A program made the position numbers and the translations under genes. A model generated the notes under the pieces. The model did not search any database and was not told the DNA's origin. It saw only the letters and a list, made by a program, of their open reading frames with translations. DNA of 20,560 nucleotides from JBBDJB01 sp040880125 (GTDB taxonomy: Bacteria; Planctomycetota; Planctomycetia; Pirellulales; JBBDJB01): assembly GCA_040880125.1 (NCBI GenBank), contig JBBDJB010000036.1, positions 1 to 20,560 of the forward strand. Direction: 5' to 3'. The first letter of the stretch is position 1; each line of letters opens with the position of its first letter. Positions 17,724 to 20,560 of this stretch are shown in pieces.

Positions 17724-18695
17724 TTAATAAGCCGAGTCGTCGAGAATGACCTTATTCGATTCGTCGGAACGCGGCGACAAGCTGGTCATCAGTTGACGAT
17801 AGACCGTGTAATCGACTGTCTCGCCCATGAACTGCGCGCGTCGGTCGCAGAAGGCGACGTTGACGCCGCCCGGGTGCCGGCTGGACGGACGAGCATGATC
17901 CGCATCCAACACCTCTTCGTCCAGATTGCCATTGATCGTGTGGGTCGGATTTGCAGCCGCTCCTTGAATCCCGTGCCACACAAATCCGAAGTGATGCTTC
18001 TCTACGCCCGTCTCGCTAGTGGAAGGAAATCCAACCGGCGGAAAGCTCCAAGTGCGGGCTTGCAAGTTCTCCGTGATCATGAGCGTGTTGGTGACACCGT
18101 CGTTGCTCAACGAGTCCGCAGACACCGTGGTGAAGCGCCCGCCGTTGGCAGACGTGAGATAGTGGTTGAAAAACACGCCGTTGGCCGGGTTCTGATCGTT
18201 TTCAGGATTCGAGTTCGACAGATCATACCACCCGGCATTGGCGACGTAGGCAAGCGCGTTGGCCGTTTCGCTACGTGAGTCACTGGGGCAAGTCAGGATG
18301 TCCAAATAAGGGATGAAGGCCGCCCCAGGACCAGTACCCGACAAGATCGGATCCGACGTGGCAGGCGACACGTAGACGGTCTGACTCCAACCCCTCCAAA
18401 TATCGGCCCGTTCCATATGCGGAAAGCCCATGACGACCCAACTCGCCTGGCGCTGATTGCCGCTCGAGTCGGGCAGCCCGACCGCATTGATGAGTCCCGG
18501 GTATTTCCCCTGGGACATCTCGTAGCTCTGCATGGCCAGGGCAAGGTTGCCTTGATTCACGCGGCAGGTGTTGGATCGGCCGGCTTCGCGGGCGGCATTC
18601 ACCGCCGGCAGCAGAAGGGACATCAACATGCCGATGATCGTGATCACGACCAACAGCTCGACGAGTGTAAAACCACTCCGTTTACGGACGTGCAT
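17724..18695 (-). CDS. DUF1559 prepilin-like protein
   Basis: 323 aa. The N-terminus MHVRKRSGFTLVELLVVITI is a type IV prepilin/pseudopilin leader: short basic stretch, Gly8-Phe9 cleavage/methylation site, Glu at mature position 5, then a long hydrophobic helix. The DUF1559 body starts with LLPAVNAAREAGRSNTC and continues with NLALAMQSYEMSQGKYPG. The C-terminal H-X9-DG motif is present as HPGGVNVAFCDR, where the Gly is replaced by Arg. DUF1559 proteins are extracellular and extremely numerous in Planctomycetota; their function is unknown, perhaps pseudopilus- or surface-related. GGAG at 18704-18707, 8 nt before the ATG, is a good Shine-Dalgarno. The gene stands alone between a terminator and the DUF218 pair. 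Confidence 0.95.
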   Translation of the reverse strand: MHVRKRSGFTLVELLVVITIIGMLMSLLLPAVNAAREAGRSNTCRVNQGNLALAMQSYEMSQGKYPGLINAVGLPDSSGNQRQASWVVMGFPHMERADIWRGWSQTVYVSPATSDPILSGTGPGAAFIPYLDILTCPSDSRSETANALAYVANAGWYDLSNSNPENDQNPANGVFFNHYLTSANGGRFTTVSADSLSNDGVTNTLMITENLQARTWSFPPVGFPSTSETGVEKHHFGFVWHGIQGAAANPTHTINGNLDEEVLDADHARPSSRHPGGVNVAFCDRRAQFMGETVDYTVYRQLMTSLSPRSDESNKVILDDSAY

Positions 18696-18913
18696 CGCTG
18701 GCTCTCCCCCAGAAGAGTTCCGGTCGGTTGATTAGATGAGTCGCCCCCCCGCGCTAGTGTATTGTCGCAAATCGGGGGCGTTTGTCCAGGTTTTTTGACC
18801 CTCGCCAGCGGGATTTCCTCCTCGCAACTCCCCTGAAACGGCCGGCTTACCACCAATTCCTGCTGCCGGGAGTTGAAAAGGGGACTAGCGAGGGTCCGCA
18901 CAGCGACCCTACC

Positions 18914-19768
18914 TCACTCCAGAGTCGGCTCTGCCGCCTCCGCGTCATCTTTGCGCCATCTGCGGCGGAGCACAACCGCCGCAGCCAGAACCAGCACCGC
19001 GGCCAGTGCCACTAGGACCCCTACCCGAACTCCTCCGTACCGCAGCCAGTAAAACCCCAGCTTCAGATATTCCCGCACGTAGGCGTACACGCCTTCCTCG
19101 TACCGCCACCAGTTGCTGCCGTCGAAGCCGTCGGGCGGCACCGAGACGAAGTACGCCTGGTCGGCCTGGTCGGCCAGCACCGTCTGGACGATCCACCGAG
19201 CCCGCCGGGTGTGGTAGGCGGTGGTGACAACAGCGACCCGGGCGTCCGGCTTGTCCTCGATCCAGGCGGCCAGCGCTCGGGCTTCATCGTAAGTCGTCCG
19301 GCACTCGCCCGGCAGGTCGGCGACCCGTTCGCGCTCGACGCCGCGCGATTCGAACACCCTCCGCGCCAATTCTCCGTAAGGCGGCCGCAGCCCGGCTCGC
19401 TCCTCCTCCGAAAGCGGAATCTCGGTGAGCAGCACCCGCCGCGCATAACCGGACTTCACCAGCGCGGCGGCGGCGAACGGGCGCGAAGTGTTATCGCCGG
19501 CCAGCACCATCACGTAGTCGGCAGAGCGCGGCAGTTGGCCAACGTCGAGCCACTGCCCCACGGCCGGCAGCGTCGTCTCCCGCGTGCCCACCAGGATGCC
19601 GATCCCCGCCACGAGTATCACCAGCGTAAGGAGACATCCCAGCCGGAAGAATCCGCTGCGCGTGACTTTACTCGCGGTGGCACAGACATTACTCGGTGTG
19701 GCACAGACATTCCTGACTGTGCGTATTTTTTTCAATTGGTCCCCACAGCGGACGCTACCGGCGGTCAT
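18914..19768 (-). CDS. DUF218/YdcF-family membrane protein (downstream member of a pair)
   Basis: 284 aa from the ATG at 19768, which overlaps the preceding gene's stop (ATGA). A membrane helix (about 43-61), DYVMVLAGDNTSRPFAAAALVKSGYARRVLLTE, ECRTTYDEARALAAWIED and VVTTAYHTRRARWI form a DUF218 fold as in YdcF/SanA/ElyC. A second membrane helix (about 248-266) with a basic-acidic tail ends the protein. Residues about 17-37 (TVRNVCATPSNVCATASK) are encoded by two family A repeats read in frame; no other start codon lies between them and the first membrane helix, so the repeats are probably translated. DUF218 proteins act in envelope processes in other bacteria, but the activity here is unknown. 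Confidence 0.85.
   Translation of the reverse strand: MTAGSVRCGDQLKKIRTVRNVCATPSNVCATASKVTRSGFFRLGCLLTLVILVAGIGILVGTRETTLPAVGQWLDVGQLPRSADYVMVLAGDNTSRPFAAAALVKSGYARRVLLTEIPLSEEERAGLRPPYGELARRVFESRGVERERVADLPGECRTTYDEARALAAWIEDKPDARVAVVTTAYHTRRARWIVQTVLADQADQAYFVSVPPDGFDGSNWWRYEEGVYAYVREYLKLGFYWLRYGGVRVGVLVALAAVLVLAAAVVLRRRWRKDDAEAAEPTLE
19676..19694 (-). repeat. Family A half copy (7) inside the DUF218 gene
   Basis: Minus strand AATGTCTGTGCCACC keeps only the right arm and tail; the left arm is absent. It is part of the coding sequence of the DUF218 gene. Confidence 0.75.
19697..19722 (-). repeat. Family A copy (8) inside the DUF218 gene
   Basis: GCACAGTCA and TGTCTGTGC arms (one mismatch) around GGAA, then the CACAC tail, on the minus strand. 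It is encoded in frame with the gene and is followed immediately by the half copy. Confidence 0.8.
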
Positions 19769-20478
19769 GGCTGGCTCTCCCGCAGCTTCGCCTCGTACTG
19801 GTCCACGTCCCAGTACGGCTGGTCCGACTCGCCATTGCCGGCCAGGTAGGCATAGGCGAGACGCAGATGCTCGCCCACCACGTCTTTCACGGCAGCCCTT
19901 TTGCGCCACCAGTCGGACTCGTCGAACTCGCTGTTGGGCAGCGCGTGTACTCGCACCCGCTCGGCTTGCCCGCCGGTGAGCACCTGATCCAGCACGTGCC
20001 GCTCGTAACGGCTGCGGAAGCGGGCCGCCAGTATGTCGAGCCGGGCGTCCGGATTGTCCTTGAGCCACTGGCTCAACTGCGAGGCCGCGCTCCAGCTTCC
20101 CCGCGCTTCGCCGGCCACCGTGACGATCGCCTCCACCGGCACGTCCCGCTGCGTGAGCCGCTCGCGGGCGATCTCCACGAAAGACGGCAACAGCCCGTGC
20201 TCGACCAGGCGGTTGGGATAGGGCTCGACCAGCAGGATCGTGCCCTCGGCATGCTCGTTGCGCCAACGGACCGCTACTTCGTACCAGCGGTCGCCGTCCA
20301 CCACTGGCAGCACGACTAGGTGCCGGCCGTCGTGCCAGGGCTCATCCACCACCAGCACGCCGCCGGCGCCGCGCAAGAGCGGCCGATGGAGCGCGATCAA
20401 CAACAGCGCCACCACGATCAGCCAAAAAACAGGCCGACCCAATACGCGGCGAAGTGCTCCGGGCGGTCGATCGACCAC
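19765..20478 (-). CDS. Divergent DUF218-like membrane-anchored protein (upstream member of a pair)
   Basis: 237 aa from the GTG at 20478; no ATG is available in frame between it and the upstream stop. A single N-terminal membrane helix (about 16-31, RPVFWLIVVALLLIAL) anchors a soluble domain that aligns visually with the next gene along its length: HLVVLPVVDGDRW, SQLSQWLKDNPDARLDILAARF, and FDESDWWRKRAAVKDVVGEHLRLAYAYL against FDGSNWWRYEEGVYAYVREYLKLGFYWL. The motif residues of the partner are not kept: ECRTTYDEA becomes EARGSWSAA and TAYHTRRA becomes AARFRSRY. It may be a non-catalytic partner. The ATGA overlap with the next gene implies coupled expression. Its start and assignment are less certain than its neighbour's. 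Confidence 0.75.
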   Translation of the reverse strand: MVDRPPGALRRVLGRPVFWLIVVALLLIALHRPLLRGAGGVLVVDEPWHDGRHLVVLPVVDGDRWYEVAVRWRNEHAEGTILLVEPYPNRLVEHGLLPSFVEIARERLTQRDVPVEAIVTVAGEARGSWSAASQLSQWLKDNPDARLDILAARFRSRYERHVLDQVLTGGQAERVRVHALPNSEFDESDWWRKRAAVKDVVGEHLRLAYAYLAGNGESDQPYWDVDQYEAKLRESQP

Positions 20479-20560
20479 GGCGGTTTCCAGCTTTCCATGA
20501 GGGCTCGCTGTCAGGCTGTGAATTTTTCACCTTGGTGCGCGCCGGATTGATTTTACAATG

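Noticed and set aside
18914..20266. Long minus-strand frame extending the DUF218 gene upstream
   Set aside because: The upstream part is a shifted reading of the neighbouring DUF218-like gene; the ATGA overlap at 19765-19768 gives a better start.

Overview
The window looks like chromosome from a high-GC member of the Planctomycetota, most likely a Pirellulales-type organism. The main evidence is the prepilin-like DUF1559 protein near 18 kb, a family hugely expanded in that phylum. Weaker support comes from a secreted formylglycine-generating-enzyme-like protein, mostly absent Shine-Dalgarno sites, and short hairpin repeats between genes. The taxonomy is inference from gene content.

Layout. 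At 1-1245 is the 3' end of a gene cut by the window edge; it encodes a PD-(D/E)XK-type domain and is visibly richer in A/T than the rest. Positions 1246-3395 are low in genes: one secreted FGE-like protein (minus), a C-terminal remnant of a probable membrane protein (minus), and several hairpin repeats. Positions 3396-7873 hold two tandem paralogous hybrid histidine kinases (plus), each with its own C-terminal receiver domain, separated by repeats. Neither has a response regulator or HPt protein nearby.

Positions 8144-11203 form a minus-strand housekeeping run in the order of transcription scpA, an RNase Z-like hydrolase, then hemW, with a TATAAT box upstream of scpA. A divergent plus-strand run (11777-15506) encodes a pentapeptide-repeat protein, a HIT-family protein, a dNTP triphosphohydrolase (start overlapping the HIT stop by 4 nt) and a membrane-anchored PIN/TRAM protein. 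A long argS converges on it (15526-17505, minus). Next come a DUF1559 protein with a strong terminator and a translationally coupled pair of DUF218/YdcF-like membrane proteins (18914-20478, minus).

No complete new multi-gene system is evident. The most unusual items are: (1) two families of interspersed hairpin repeats, one of which keeps its stem by compensatory change and lies inside the translated N-terminus of a DUF218 gene; (2) the tandem DUF218 pair, in which the upstream copy seems to have lost the conserved motif residues; (3) the compositionally foreign nuclease-like gene at the left edge; (4) an FGE-like protein missing one of two catalytic cysteines; and (5) an argS with a coiled-coil-like insertion of about 90 residues.
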